Source: Corythucha ciliata (Eukaryota > Arthropoda > Insecta > Hemiptera > Tingidae). Taken from it: a stretch of DNA of 64,000 nt. The stretch is from contig CM075941.1 in assembly GCA_038030265.1 (NCBI GenBank), forward strand, positions 20,708,001-20,772,000. Direction: 5' to 3'. The position numbers and the translations under genes are program-made. The notes under the pieces are model-generated. The model was not told the DNA's origin and ran no database searches. It worked only from the letters and a program-made list of their open reading frames with translations. The stretch's first letter is position 1, and every line of letters begins with the position of its first letter. Of the stretch, positions 12,452 to 21,966 are shown piece after piece.

Positions 12452-13566
12452 TGGTTTTCAGGCTGCCAGGAGTTATCCCATCAAATATTTTGGTGAGAAA
12501 CCACAGATTACTCTTATTAGCACCCCAATGGACCCATTTAACCAATAAAATCAAATAGCATATTTGATGTTTGGTCCAAAGTGCTATTTAATTGGACTAG
12601 GTATAGTATCTCTTTCTCGTCTCGAAATCTTTCCCCCTAATGATTTAAGATTTAACGAGGAGGAAGTAATTGCTTTTCACTATTTGATTCGAAAAATCGG
12701 TAAAACAGAAAAGGGAAATGTGGGTACATCCTATCAACCGAGTCCGAAAAGAAAAAGGTGCGTACACCCTTTTGCACCGAGAATTAGTGGATGATGGTCG
12801 GACGTTTTTCAGTTATTCCCGGACAAATAAATAAAATTGAAAATAATAGGGAGTTATTACATAACCGTCTCCGTCCGTTAACGTTAACCGTCAAACCGAT
12901 AGGGCCGCTAATTTCCGAGATTTATCGACAACATTGGAAATGGACAGAAAATTTCGTCGTTTTCAGGCTGCCAAGAGTTACGCCATCAAATTTTTTAGTG
13001 GGAAAACCTCAGATTACTCTTATTAGCACCCCAAGGGACCAAATTAAATCAACAGTCTCTAGTATGTATACCCACATTCTTGCCCCATTCTTGGTTCTCA
13101 CAAAGTTAGAAGGTGTCCATTATGGTTTCTTCCTCCTAACCATATCCTGGTTTACAATATGAACAATATGCCAAAACGTCTATTAAGTTTTAATAATACT
13201 TCGAACGAGTTAGAATTAGAAAGAAGCAAAACAGGAGTGTATGGTTGGATTTCGCGATTTTTCCCATAGTTATGAAAAAAACACATTTTTGGGCGAACTG
13301 CATCTCACTTGCTATCACAGTTAGGAAGAACTTTACGAAGTACCAATTGTAGAAATTTTAGTGATCTTTAAAAAACTATATGGTGAACAAATCGATAGGG
13401 CCACTAGTTTCTCAGATTTATAGAAAAAACTTGAAATAGTCCGAAAAGTTTTCAGGCTGCCAAGGGTTATCCCATCAAATATTTTGGTGGGAAACCACAG
13501 ATTCACTCTTATTAGCACCCCGATGGAGCCATTAAACCAATAAAATCAAATAGCGTATTTGGTGTT
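12452..13566. repeat. three direct copies of a ~100-bp TTTTCAGGCTGCCA repeat
   Basis: Copies at about 12453-12560, 12962-13050 and 13448-13566 share TTTTCAGGCTGCCA, CCATCAAAT, CACAGATTACTCTTATTAGC and ACCCC(A/G)(A/T)GG. Copies 2 and 3 also share upstream sequence (GATAGGGCC(G/A)CTA, GATTTAT), so the real unit is about 200 bp or more and copy 1 is shorter. Copies are spaced about 500 bp apart. No coding function recognised. Confidence 0.75.
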
Positions 13567-14055
13567 TGCTCGTGCCCATTTTTAGGATAATTTGACTGGG
13601 CTACTAGGGAATTTTAATATAAAGTAAAAGCATTCGAAGGTAAAAGTAAAAGCACATTCGATGGTTGGTAGGTGCGGAACAGCTGATCTGTATAAATTTG
13701 AAATTACGTGAACGTTATTCTTTTTCAAGTCACTTCTCCAAACTTCAGGCCATCTTCAGACGATGAAATGGGGAAAGAAAGTAGCCGCGATACTGAATCG
13801 CGATACTTTAAGTATGCGATTCCGGAATCGCATACGCGAATCGGATACCGGAATCTCTAGTGTGAAAGCGCCCTAAGTCGCACTGTCAGTCCAGGGATTG
13901 TCAGCGGGAGGCGCAATTTAGGCGAACGTTCATCGGGATTATGAGTAAAGCTGACCTGTGGATGGCCATATCAGCGAGAGGGTGAGTCCAATATTATTGG
14001 TTATTTTCACAATAAACCTAACTTTTGAAGATGTCCGGGGTTAAGATCGAGGGAT

Positions 14056-14475
14056 ATGGCCTACCATTTACTCGCTAAAGATCAATCCGACGTAGACGGA
14101 TTACTGAGAATTATAAATGAATTCGAGCGAATGGCGGAGTCGCGAAGAGCGCGTTTTCGGGTACCGTTAGAAAAGGCCAATTTTAGGGAGCCTCCTTTGA
14201 AAATTATACGGCTGGAACGCAACCCAAAACCCCCGCGTTCACCGCCATTCGTATTAGAGAAAACTCCCGACCCGAGGTTCGATATTTCCGCTGTGGGAAG
14301 AGGGGACACAAATCAACAGAGTGTTCCGACGGGGAAAATACGTGTTTTTCATGCCGTAAACTGGGTCATATCGCGAAAGACTGTCCGCGTAAAACAGATA
14401 ATTATCGACAACCGCCGGAAACATACTCAATAAAACCGGGAGCTGGTGAAAAATCCTGGGTGAAGGATACATCCT
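14056..14475 (+). pseudogene. Ty3/gypsy gag remnant with zinc knuckle
   Basis: A basic 125-residue frame starts at 14056 and leaves frame before the zinc-knuckle region. At 14343-14384 another frame shows an intact CCHC knuckle (CFSCRKLGHIAKDC), the nucleic-acid-binding motif of retrotransposon Gag. The ORF and the knuckle are in different frames, so the gene carries at least one frameshift. It precedes protease, RNase H and integrase remnants on the same strand, in normal gypsy order. Confidence 0.7.
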
Positions 14476-14968
14476 AGTTAATAGCGTAAAATTTTCAGCC
14501 TTAATAGGCACGGGTAGGAGAGTAGTCAATGCTTACTTCGTTAAAGCGTCGCCGATGCTCTTAGACTCTCAGAAGAGGAGAGAATAATACCTATCTACGG
14601 GATAGGTAATTCGAAAGAGCCTGCCAACGAAACACTGGGAACAACCGAGGGAGATTAGCATCGATGGGGTTGATAATCGCCGTGTGAAATTATGGATAGT
14701 TGAAGACGACTCTCTCCTGCAGGCTATGGTGATCGGTCGAACATGGATTGATGCTCCCGGAACGGAACTCATTCGTGTAGACGGGACATCCGTGTTTATT
14801 AAATCGGATAGTGCCCCATTCCGTGATATGGATTCTTACTTTTCAGACGACAGTGAAAATTTACCCTTTTTACCTTCAATCTCTGCCACTGGAATTGACG
14901 TGGAGGAGGAAACTAACGACGAGATCATCAGGATTGACGAGGGAGTAAGTAACTTCCGAATCAGGTGA
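14476..14968 (+). pseudogene. gypsy aspartic-protease region remnant
   Basis: Around 14488-14540 the frame reads LVNSVKFSALIGTGRRVV. This aligns with the retropepsin active-site strand, but the expected Asp of the D-T/S-G triad is Gly (GTG), so the site is dead. An acidic 94-residue frame follows to 14968 (KLWIVEDDSLLQAMVIGRTW). Frameshifts and stops are present. Confidence 0.55.
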
Positions 14969-15019
14969 AACTAACAAAACTTATTGATGAGTTCTAGGAC
15001 CGATTTTCGAGTTCGTTGA

Positions 15020-15740
15020 CAGATTTGCCATCGAGAAGCATTATCACTCTTCCAAACTCGAACTGAATGGCGATCGTTCGGGCGCTCGACCGCCTTCGAC
15101 CCGTGATTTTGGGCATTCGACTTACTGTTGTCACGGATTCCCAGGCGCTGGTATATTTGTCGCCTAATAAAACTTGGAATCCGCAGATAGCTAGATGAAG
15201 TGTGAGTTGATGGCGGAATTCGACCTCGAGATCCGACACCGTCCGGGGGCGCGAATGACTCATGTAGACACAGCATTAAGCCACGCGCCTGTGAAGGATG
15301 CCACAAATACGCTCGACGAGATACTAGAAGGACGAGTTGAAGTTTATTGGACCGAAAGTGCCAAAGAAGAAGAAACCCCGGAAAATGACTTCATCGCTGA
15401 AATACAGCATAGCGACGCCGCTTTGCTCTCTATTATCGAAATTTTAGAGAAGCCGCCGGATCAGCGCATCCAATGGGTAAAAGACCTATTATTGCCCTAC
15501 CAGCTTAAAAATGGATTATTGTGCAGGAAAGAAGGTGAAAAATCACAATTCGTAATTCCAAACTGTTTCAGGAAATCGTTGGTGGTTAGATTTCACGATC
15601 AAGCGGGTCATTTCACCTTGGATCGTACTTTATCCATGATGCGCGAGAACTATTATTTTCCAAAAATGAAGAGATATGTGAAACAACACATCCATATGTG
15701 TTTAACTTGCCTTTTGACTAAAGGGGCCCATACAGGATAA
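15020..15740 (+). pseudogene. gypsy RNase H end and integrase N-terminal half
   Basis: From about 15030 the sequence shows broken RNase H pieces (YHSSKLEL; TVVTDSQALVYLSPNKTW), then from 15195 an ORF with the classic RNase H/integrase linker (MAEFDLEIRHRPGARMTHVD) and the integrase HHCC zinc domain (H-x4-H near DQAGH; CLTC near the end). No reverse-transcriptase domain lies between protease and RNase H, so it was deleted. The ORF stops at 15740 where a nest of other elements is inserted; the integrase core resumes at 17360. Confidence 0.8.
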
Positions 15741-15924
15741 ACCTGGTTGTCAACTTAGGGCACGTTCACACGAGCCACTAACGCGTGGGTGGCTGTGGCA
15801 GACACTAACGCGCCACTTTAGAAATACATTGCCTTCAATGGGAGCGATCTCACGAGCCACTTCCACGCGTTTGTGGTGCGTGAGTGGCTCCCATTGAAGG
15901 CAATGTATTTCTAAAAGTGGCGCG

Positions 15925-17164
15925 TAAGCAGGCGCCGATCAGTTCAGTTCAGAAGGTCTGGTCAAAAAATTTATTTTTTCGCTATGAGAAGATTAAAGTG
16001 AAAAATAATAATTATGTAACAAATTATTATAATAATCTTTGTTCCTCGTGGGTAAACAATGAATATCACTCGATAGCACTAATAAGCAACAAACGCACGA
16101 ATTGCAGCTGCCAGGTAAAATCCCCAAAAATTGTTTTCGACGTCAAAATAACCCCATAATTCAAAGAAACAAATTATTTAGGAAAAATCAGTGCACTATC
16201 ATCATCATCACCATCCCCCCCCCCACTTTCACTAGTAAATACTCGTTTAATTAGTTTTTCAGGTATCCTTCCGTAATTATTTTAGTTCAAAATTCATTTT
16301 TCTGGTACAAATCATATCATGCGCATGAATCACTGCAATTATCGTACAAAAACGTCTGAAAAACAGCACCAGACGAAAACTAGAAGGAATCAGACCAATT
16401 AATTTGTTTAATAATTGAGTGTTTGCTAGTGAAAGTGGTGGGGAGATGATGATGATGATATGGTGCACTGATTTTTCTTAAATTATTTGGTTCTTTGAAT
16501 TAGGGGGTTATTTTGACGTCGGAAACAATTTTTGGCGGATTCTACCTGACAGTTTCAATATGGCTTATTTTGACGATTTTGCACTGTTTTCCCGAATCTT
16601 CCGTGTTATATCTCAGTTAAAATTCAACCGATTTTCAATTTTTTTACGTCAATTGAAAACTCACATAATGGGCATGTTTTAAAAATAATTGGTCAATGCT
16701 CGACCAACTGAAGATTGAGCGAAATTCGCCTCTGAAAGAAACACGAAAATTCTACGCAACACTTTTTCGATTTTTCCAAAAATAACTTAATAATAATGAC
16801 GATTTTAATACGTTGATCCTGATTTTTCCAATGTTAAATTTTGTGCTCTTTTCTGAAAAATAGTTTATTTTGTTCTATGTTGAACGGTTAGTCCGTTAAG
16901 ACCGCTTTATGTGGAAAAGAGGTGATTTGGCTTAAAAAACACTAAATTCCCTGTAATTTTGAAACGACGCGTTTCCGACCCTATGTCCATATAGTCATTT
17001 TGGTTCGCCCTACTTAGTAGTACAACATGTGCAAGTATTGACGTTTCCTCCTGGTACACCCTGTATAGTATACTAACTATATACGTATACACACTTTGAG
17101 GTGGGACCTCTGCATCTTTTTGAATGCGCCCCTCCCCTTTGGAAAAATCCTGGATCCGCGCCTG
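15925..17164. mobile_element. third-level insertion, ~1.2 kb
   Basis: The palindrome of the inner MITE is broken at 15924 and resumes at about 17165 (CGCGTTAGTGTCTGCC). The inserted DNA has short inverted ends GCAGGCGCCGATC and GATCCGCGCCTGC. It contains the foldback element 16108-16553 and, at 17047-17057, the sequence TACACCCTGTA, which resembles an end of the CAGGGTGT family. No transposase recognised. Exact limits are uncertain by a few bases. Confidence 0.6.
16108..16553. repeat. foldback (inverted repeat) inside the nested insertion
   Basis: CTGCCAGGTAAAATCCCCAA at 16108 pairs with the inverted TTGGCGGATTCTACCTGACAG ending near 16553. Inner matches include TTCGACGTCAAAATAACCCC, AAATCAGTGCACTATCATCA and CCACTTTCACTAG with their complements. 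The loop is about 120 bp (16268-16390). Confidence 0.8.
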
Positions 17165-17359
17165 CGCGTTAGTGTCTGCCACAGCCAGCCACGCGTTAGT
17201 GGCTCGTGTGAACGGGCCCTTAGTTCACAATATTGCGTGTTGACAACAAAGTTTACTGTCTGTGGAGAAGTTGGTGGTTGAAATTTTGAAACAACTTCCC
17301 CACAGACAGTCAACTTGGTTGCCAACACGTAATGTTGTAAACAAAGTTGACAACCCAGG

Positions 17360-17905
17360 TTGATCGTGTATGGGCCCCTTAAGTTACCAGGAGGACAAAA
17401 AGCTGGTCGAATTCACCTGGTCATTCGAAGACGTCCTTTTGAAACGATAAACATTGACCACCTGGGGCCGTTTGTAAAAATCCTTAGTGGAAATTGTCAC
17501 CTTCTCATTATTGTCGACAACCTAACCAAATTTTGCAGGCTATACCCAGCTAAATCGACGCGGACTAAATACGTCGCCGCCCTCGACCGACTCATAGACG
17601 ACTTCGGAGTCCCGCGGAGAATCATCTGCGACTGAGGAACAGCGTTCACGTGCGGAGTATTGCGACAAAAAAAGCCACCGAAAAAGACACCACGTGAGCG
17701 TCAGGCATCCATCGAGCCAACGGGCAAGTGGAAAGAGTGAATCGAACCGCATTATTCCAGTCATCCAGGCAAATATGAATGAGCGAAGGAAGATGGGACA
17801 AAAACCATAGAAATATCAAACATTGTCTCAACGATGCCCCTAATGCGACCACTGGTGAGTCACCCTTCGAACTGTTATATGGATTTGTTCCCTAGCGCCG
17901 AGTTG
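17360..17905 (+). pseudogene. gypsy integrase core, continuation after the nested insertions
   Basis: The frame from 17360 reads PFETINIDHLGPF (first catalytic Asp region) and DDFGVPRRIICD, the second Asp, which is immediately followed by a stop. Beyond this, in broken frames, are ERVNRT-like residues (third acidic position) and GESPFELLYGF, typical of gypsy integrases. The element fades out near 17905-18015. It is the 3' half of the integrase begun at 15195. Non-functional. Confidence 0.85.
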
Positions 17906-18015
17906 CGGATTTTGGAGACTGTTGACTGAGCAACTGGAAAATACCGACTATACCCATATCCAACGGAACTACAGACGCTGTCAAGAGAAAAAATTAGAAG
18001 GGAACACGAGCAATG

Positions 18016-19660
18016 GAAAGCAGTAGCGTACCCAGTGGGAGGGGGGGCGGTAGGTGGGTCGCCCCCTCCGGGAGGCCGTATTTGGCCAAGTTTTTGCGAA
18101 ATCCCAGCAATACGAAGGGCATTCATTACAATACCCGCCCTCCGCCGGTCCTTAGTAGGCTGCGGACTGTCGGAATCGCCCTTTCCGGAAGGATTTTTAG
18201 GTACGTCCCTGATGGAGAGCGACCCACCAGAACCGAGTAAATTCCAGAGAGGGTCAATTTGCTGACTAGGATTTGTCAACGTTTTGAATGGAATACCAGT
18301 ACGTTTGGATGTATTAAAATTTCTATTTGCTGCATCAACAGAATCTGGGGGAAAGTTATACTTTCTTCGCATGCGGATGGGTCGACGACTGTCCCATATT
18401 GAGTCAGAACTTTCTTTAGGGTTGGAGCATTTTTTTGGTCGGGGCTTTTTTGTAGTTTGAAACTTGTCAAGAGTTGGCCAAAATAAATATAACGCTCACT
18501 TAAAATGATTCTATTTGTGGTTAGGAGATATTCTCAGCCCGGCCGGAGACCGGAGATCGGTTCCCAGGCCCGGAGACTCCGGGCGAAAACCGTAGATCTG
18601 GCAACTCTGCCCACCCCCGTCTATCCCTACCACAAAATTTAGTGCCGCAGTTGTTTTTCCCCTGAGGTGAGGTTACCGTCAATGATTTTTTTCATCAGCT
18701 CGGCCTTCTTTTTTCCCATTTCTCTGCCGCAGTCTCTGTATCATATCCTCGGTATCGCTCTTTGAGTTTCATTCCGTCCACTATCCAACTTCCAATTTTC
18801 TCGCCCTTTCCTCCAGCCTCCTCCTTCCTTCCAAGCCGAAAGTGCAAAATTTATTTATTGAGAGAACTCAATGCGCAAAATTGGTTATTGGCGAAATAGG
18901 GTTTTGTTGTTCTCCAAATTCTGCCAAAACTGTCTAATTCGATTTTTTGGTGTCGGCTTCCCCCCCCCCCACCTACTAAGCGGCCCGCAGCGAGGTCCGT
19001 GAGTGTCGAAAACCTTCCTTGGACTTCATGGTTGTCCGATCGCGCCGTGAACGCCGAGTGCGGCCCCTGAAAATGAGTGGCAGCGTCCAAAAACGGTGGC
19101 ATACGCAGTTTCATACAATTTTTAAATTTTAGCCATTTTCAGCGAACTCATCCGGTTAACCCCTGAGCGATTATTGAGTCATTTTTTCGAATTGTCTCGA
19201 TTTGATTCAGACCCGGTTTATGAGTCCGTTCGGCCAATTAAATGAACGCGTTACTTGATCCTGGCTCATCAGACTGGCTATATTTGTGCCGATCATGTGC
19301 TTAGAAGGAGGCAGATGTGCCTCTGCACTGCTAATCAGAATCGGAGTAGCCAAATCGGCCGAAATAAAAATTCGTTTCACAAAGAAACGTCCAAAGTCCA
19401 CATTGTGGGGGTCCACATGTTTTCAGATCAATTTATTGAACTTGAACGCTTTGAGAAGTAAACCAGAGTTTATACTTTGGTCAAATTGGGACTAAAGCCT
19501 TCTAAATTTGTCGTGAAAACTATGGATTCCAAATTAGCAATATTCCATAAATTCGGGCGTATAAAAAAATACCAGGAAAATGGCCCACATCCTGACATTT
19601 ACCGGTAGAAGTTTCACGTCACGCCAACCTATTGTGCCCTAGCGCTCTTCTGCCCCCAGG
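18016..19660. other. stretch without recognised genes
   Basis: 18016-18250 begins GCAGTAGCGTACCCAGTGGGA and is GC-rich with overlapping ORFs in several frames, suggesting a dispersed repeat rather than a gene. 18535-18610 is a GC-rich CCGGAGAC-type short repeat. 18961-18971 is a poly-C run. The rest shows only short ORFs without recognisable motifs. Upstream exons of the F-box-like gene may lie here but I could not identify them. Confidence 0.4.
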
Positions 19661-19890
19661 GATGAACTTCGAGACCGTCTCAAGGATGTCACATACGTAA
19701 ATCAAACGATTCCCATCGTTGACAAAGGTAAAAGTCTACCAGACTATCGTCAGCTTTGGGGTGGGCTTCAAGAGGCCATTGAACTCCCTTGGAATTATTC
19801 CACTTGTCATCGCCCGGAAAAAAGTGAAACTTGCGAGTGCCGGACGAAAAGGCGTGACGAACAATGCGAGGCTATTATATTTGAAATGGA
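19660..19890 (+). CDS. unassigned exon-like ORF
   Basis: Between a good acceptor (TTCTGCCCCCAG, ending 19659) and a good donor (GTGAGTCG, starting 19891) is an open frame of about 76 codons: DELRDRLKDVTYVNQTIP, GKSLPDYRQLWGGLQ, then LPWNYSTCHRPEKS and CECRTKRRDEQCEAI. It has five cysteines and Asn-x-Ser/Thr sites, which suggests an extracellular or luminal protein. I do not recognise the family. A second ORF (19719-20405, containing MAKTVFKAVSSNNSTRYD and GSYYYNVQLTSVKPDIEF) overlaps in another frame and continues to the start of the F-box-like exons. Whether either belongs to the downstream gene is unclear. Confidence 0.4.
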
Positions 19891-20409
19891 GTGAGTCGAC
19901 TTTTAATCCATTTATCCAAATTATGGCGAAGACGGTTTTTAAAGCTGTATCGAGTAATAATAGTACTCGGTACGATCCGAGTGGCATGAGACATCACATC
20001 CGATTCCGCACTTCAGGTTCCATGGTGTACGCCCCTATTTGTAATAAGCCGATGGATTTACCGAGCAAACTTGGGTCTTATTACTACAATGTTCAACTCA
20101 CATCGGTGAAACCTGACATTGAATTCATTCATAGCGTCGAGCAGGTTCTCTCCCATCTCGTTGACGCAATTTTCTTGGAAATAAAAATCTTAACATACGT
20201 CGTTCTCGTAACACTAGGCAGTCATTTCATCTCTACCACGCCTCAGGAAGAGCGCAATAAGTATGAACGCCATGTCTTTCAACCCAAGTCAGATCAATAT
20301 GAAATTCATTACGCCGGACATACGGGATGGTATCATCCGCATAATGGCGTCAATAATCAAGTCAGCTTCTGGCTTTTCCTAGCTCATAGTGAGCTTATTC
20401 ATTAAATAG

Positions 20410-21861
20410 CAATGGTTTAGACAACAAGATAAGTTTTATTACGCCTCGGTGGAAAATGCTTTACTGATAGTGACTGAAGGTTTAAGGATTTTACTGACGC
20501 TAGCGATTGGGGCGGGAAATAAAATCCAAGTGCTAAACATTTGGAACTTGTTTTTCTTCAACCAACTACCAATAGCGACGGATAAGGACGGTAAGCTGAT
20601 GGGGGGGGGGGGTCATCAATTCTAATTAATTTCTTGTCATTCGGAACTCAATTTGATTCATCAAGATTTTGATATTCTCGACGAGTTTGTATACGACCCA
20701 GCAAGCGAAGAAATACCCACGCGAGCCGAAATGACGTCCGTTTGGAATGTGTTCATCGAGCGAACCAACTACGAGACCCTCAACTCAGACATGGCTGACA
20801 GATACTTTATAATGGCTTTGCTCTGCTTTGAAACTCTCCATACACTTCACATCAACTACTCGTATTTGTCCAAAGGACAAGGTTTATTGAAGTTTTCCAT
20901 GCTTGTTCCATCAGTTTTAGTTAATTGAAAAACATATTAATAATTATACTAATATTGTGAACTCTCCTCTTTATTTGCGTTTCAAAGGGGCTGGACTTCT
21001 TCAGTTGTCTTGTTTACGTAACGGAACGCTGGCGAATCTTCATTTGTTGGTCACAAAAGCGGATCATCCGGTCAATACGAAACAGTGTATTTCTTTCAAA
21101 GCGTGGATGAAAGCTCTCGAATTTTGTCCTAATTTGAAATTACACTTAGTAATTGGTAATCACCCCTCTCCCCTCACCCGCGAAAAAAGGGAAATAAAAA
21201 CTACTTTTGTCTCTTCTGAAGTCGGCATGCACAGTTACAAACAATTTCAAAATATTTCCACAACGAACATGCCGTTGGAGTCGATACAAGTTCTGGACGG
21301 ATACCCCGTCGTTTCACCGGGAGACACATTTCAACCCCGTGGATTCGATTGTATCACGCGCACGCTGGCTCATCGGCATCGCCAAACATTGAGTTAGTGG
21401 AGGGACGTTGTTCGATTCTAAGCCAACATATTTCTCAGAGTAACGCGTACTTTTGTTTTGTTGTTGTTTTTTTTTTTTTTTTTTTTAGAGCACGTCTACA
21501 TCGAACTTTGGCGACCAGGACAGAAAATGGACATCGTGCTCGTGCATCTCCTGAAAAAACTTCCATTACTGGAAACGTTCGAATATCGGGGCAATATCGA
21601 CTGCGTTGACACTATTTTTCGCATTATTCAATTCATTTTCGACTACAGAGTCCTAAGTAAACCCAAACCGGTGAATCGATCCACACACACAGCTCAAACT
21701 TGTATGTCTCAGGGCTCCGAAGGGTCGTTCTTGCCGTGCAGGACGATCCGTGCGACCCGACTGCATTTGAGGACGTGTTGAAACATATCAACGACACATT
21801 TCAAGTACCGTTGATGAACATTACAGGAGTCGATTTTCACGTAATTCAGAGCAAACTTTGA
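20410..21861 (+). CDS. F-box/LRR-like protein gene, 3' six exons
   Basis: Exons 20410-20590, 20666-20881, 20988-21155, 21222-21392, 21489-21656 and 21713-21861 (TGA) join by GT/AG in one frame with every internal intron in phase 1. They encode about 350 residues starting QWFRQQDKFYYASVENALL. The product is leucine-rich with evenly spaced Leu/Ile strands (LHTLHINYSYL, LANLHLLVTKAD, LKLHLVI, LETFEYRGNID, LRRVVLAVQDD), like the LRR part of F-box proteins such as the FBXO33/FBXO39 group. Those are SCF ubiquitin-ligase substrate receptors (family knowledge). No F-box was found; it would lie in upstream exons I could not place. The stop is 105 bp from the convergent CTL stop. Family assignment is tentative; exon structure is well supported. 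Confidence 0.65.
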
Positions 21862-21966
21862 AAACAATACTCCAAAAACTATATATTTTTCAACAACGTA
21901 CAAATATTATAAAAAAACATTGGTGATTGTATTATTTTTAAACTTTGGCATGTTTTTTCTTCGGTT

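Larger units (their letters stand above)
9854..13875. mobile_element. pair of ~41-bp inverted ends (GGGCGCTTTCACACT), ~4 kb apart
   Basis: AGGGCGCTTTCACACTTGAG at 9854 and onward (about 41 bp) is matched in inverted form at 13835-13875. The right copy is followed by TAA; the left is preceded by CGA, which may be a damaged TAA. The left end also has a second direct, diverged copy near 9931. The pair could delimit one 4-kb composite element or be the remains of two hairpin MITEs. The interior contains other repeats and no intact transposase. Confidence 0.5.
15758..17219. mobile_element. inner hairpin MITE (TTA duplication) nested in the outer MITE
   Basis: GGGCACGTTCACACGAGCCA at 15758 is matched by inverted TGGCTCGTGTGAACGGGCCC ending at 17219. 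The direct repeat TTA is at 15755-15757 and 17220-17222. The palindrome includes the paired TTGCCTTCAATGGGAGC / GCTCCCATTGAAGGCAA segments at 15829-15906. It is itself interrupted after GTGGCGCG (15924) by further DNA that ends near 17164. Confidence 0.85.
15722..17379. mobile_element. outer hairpin MITE (TAA duplication) split by nested insertions
   Basis: AGGGGCCCATACAGGATAAA at 15722 is matched by inverted TGTATGGGCCCCT ending at 17379, with CAACCTGGTTGTCAACTT arms on both sides. The direct repeat TAA is at 15719-15721 and 17380-17382. Removing the inner insertion (15758-17219) leaves a MITE of about 200 bp whose right part contains the pairing GTGTTGACAAC...GTTGCCAACACG. It interrupts the gypsy integrase gene. 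PIF/Harbinger-like. Confidence 0.85.

Noticed and set aside
14971..15306. Minus-strand ORFs over the gypsy RNase H region
   Set aside because: Antisense of recognisable RNase H/integrase frames.
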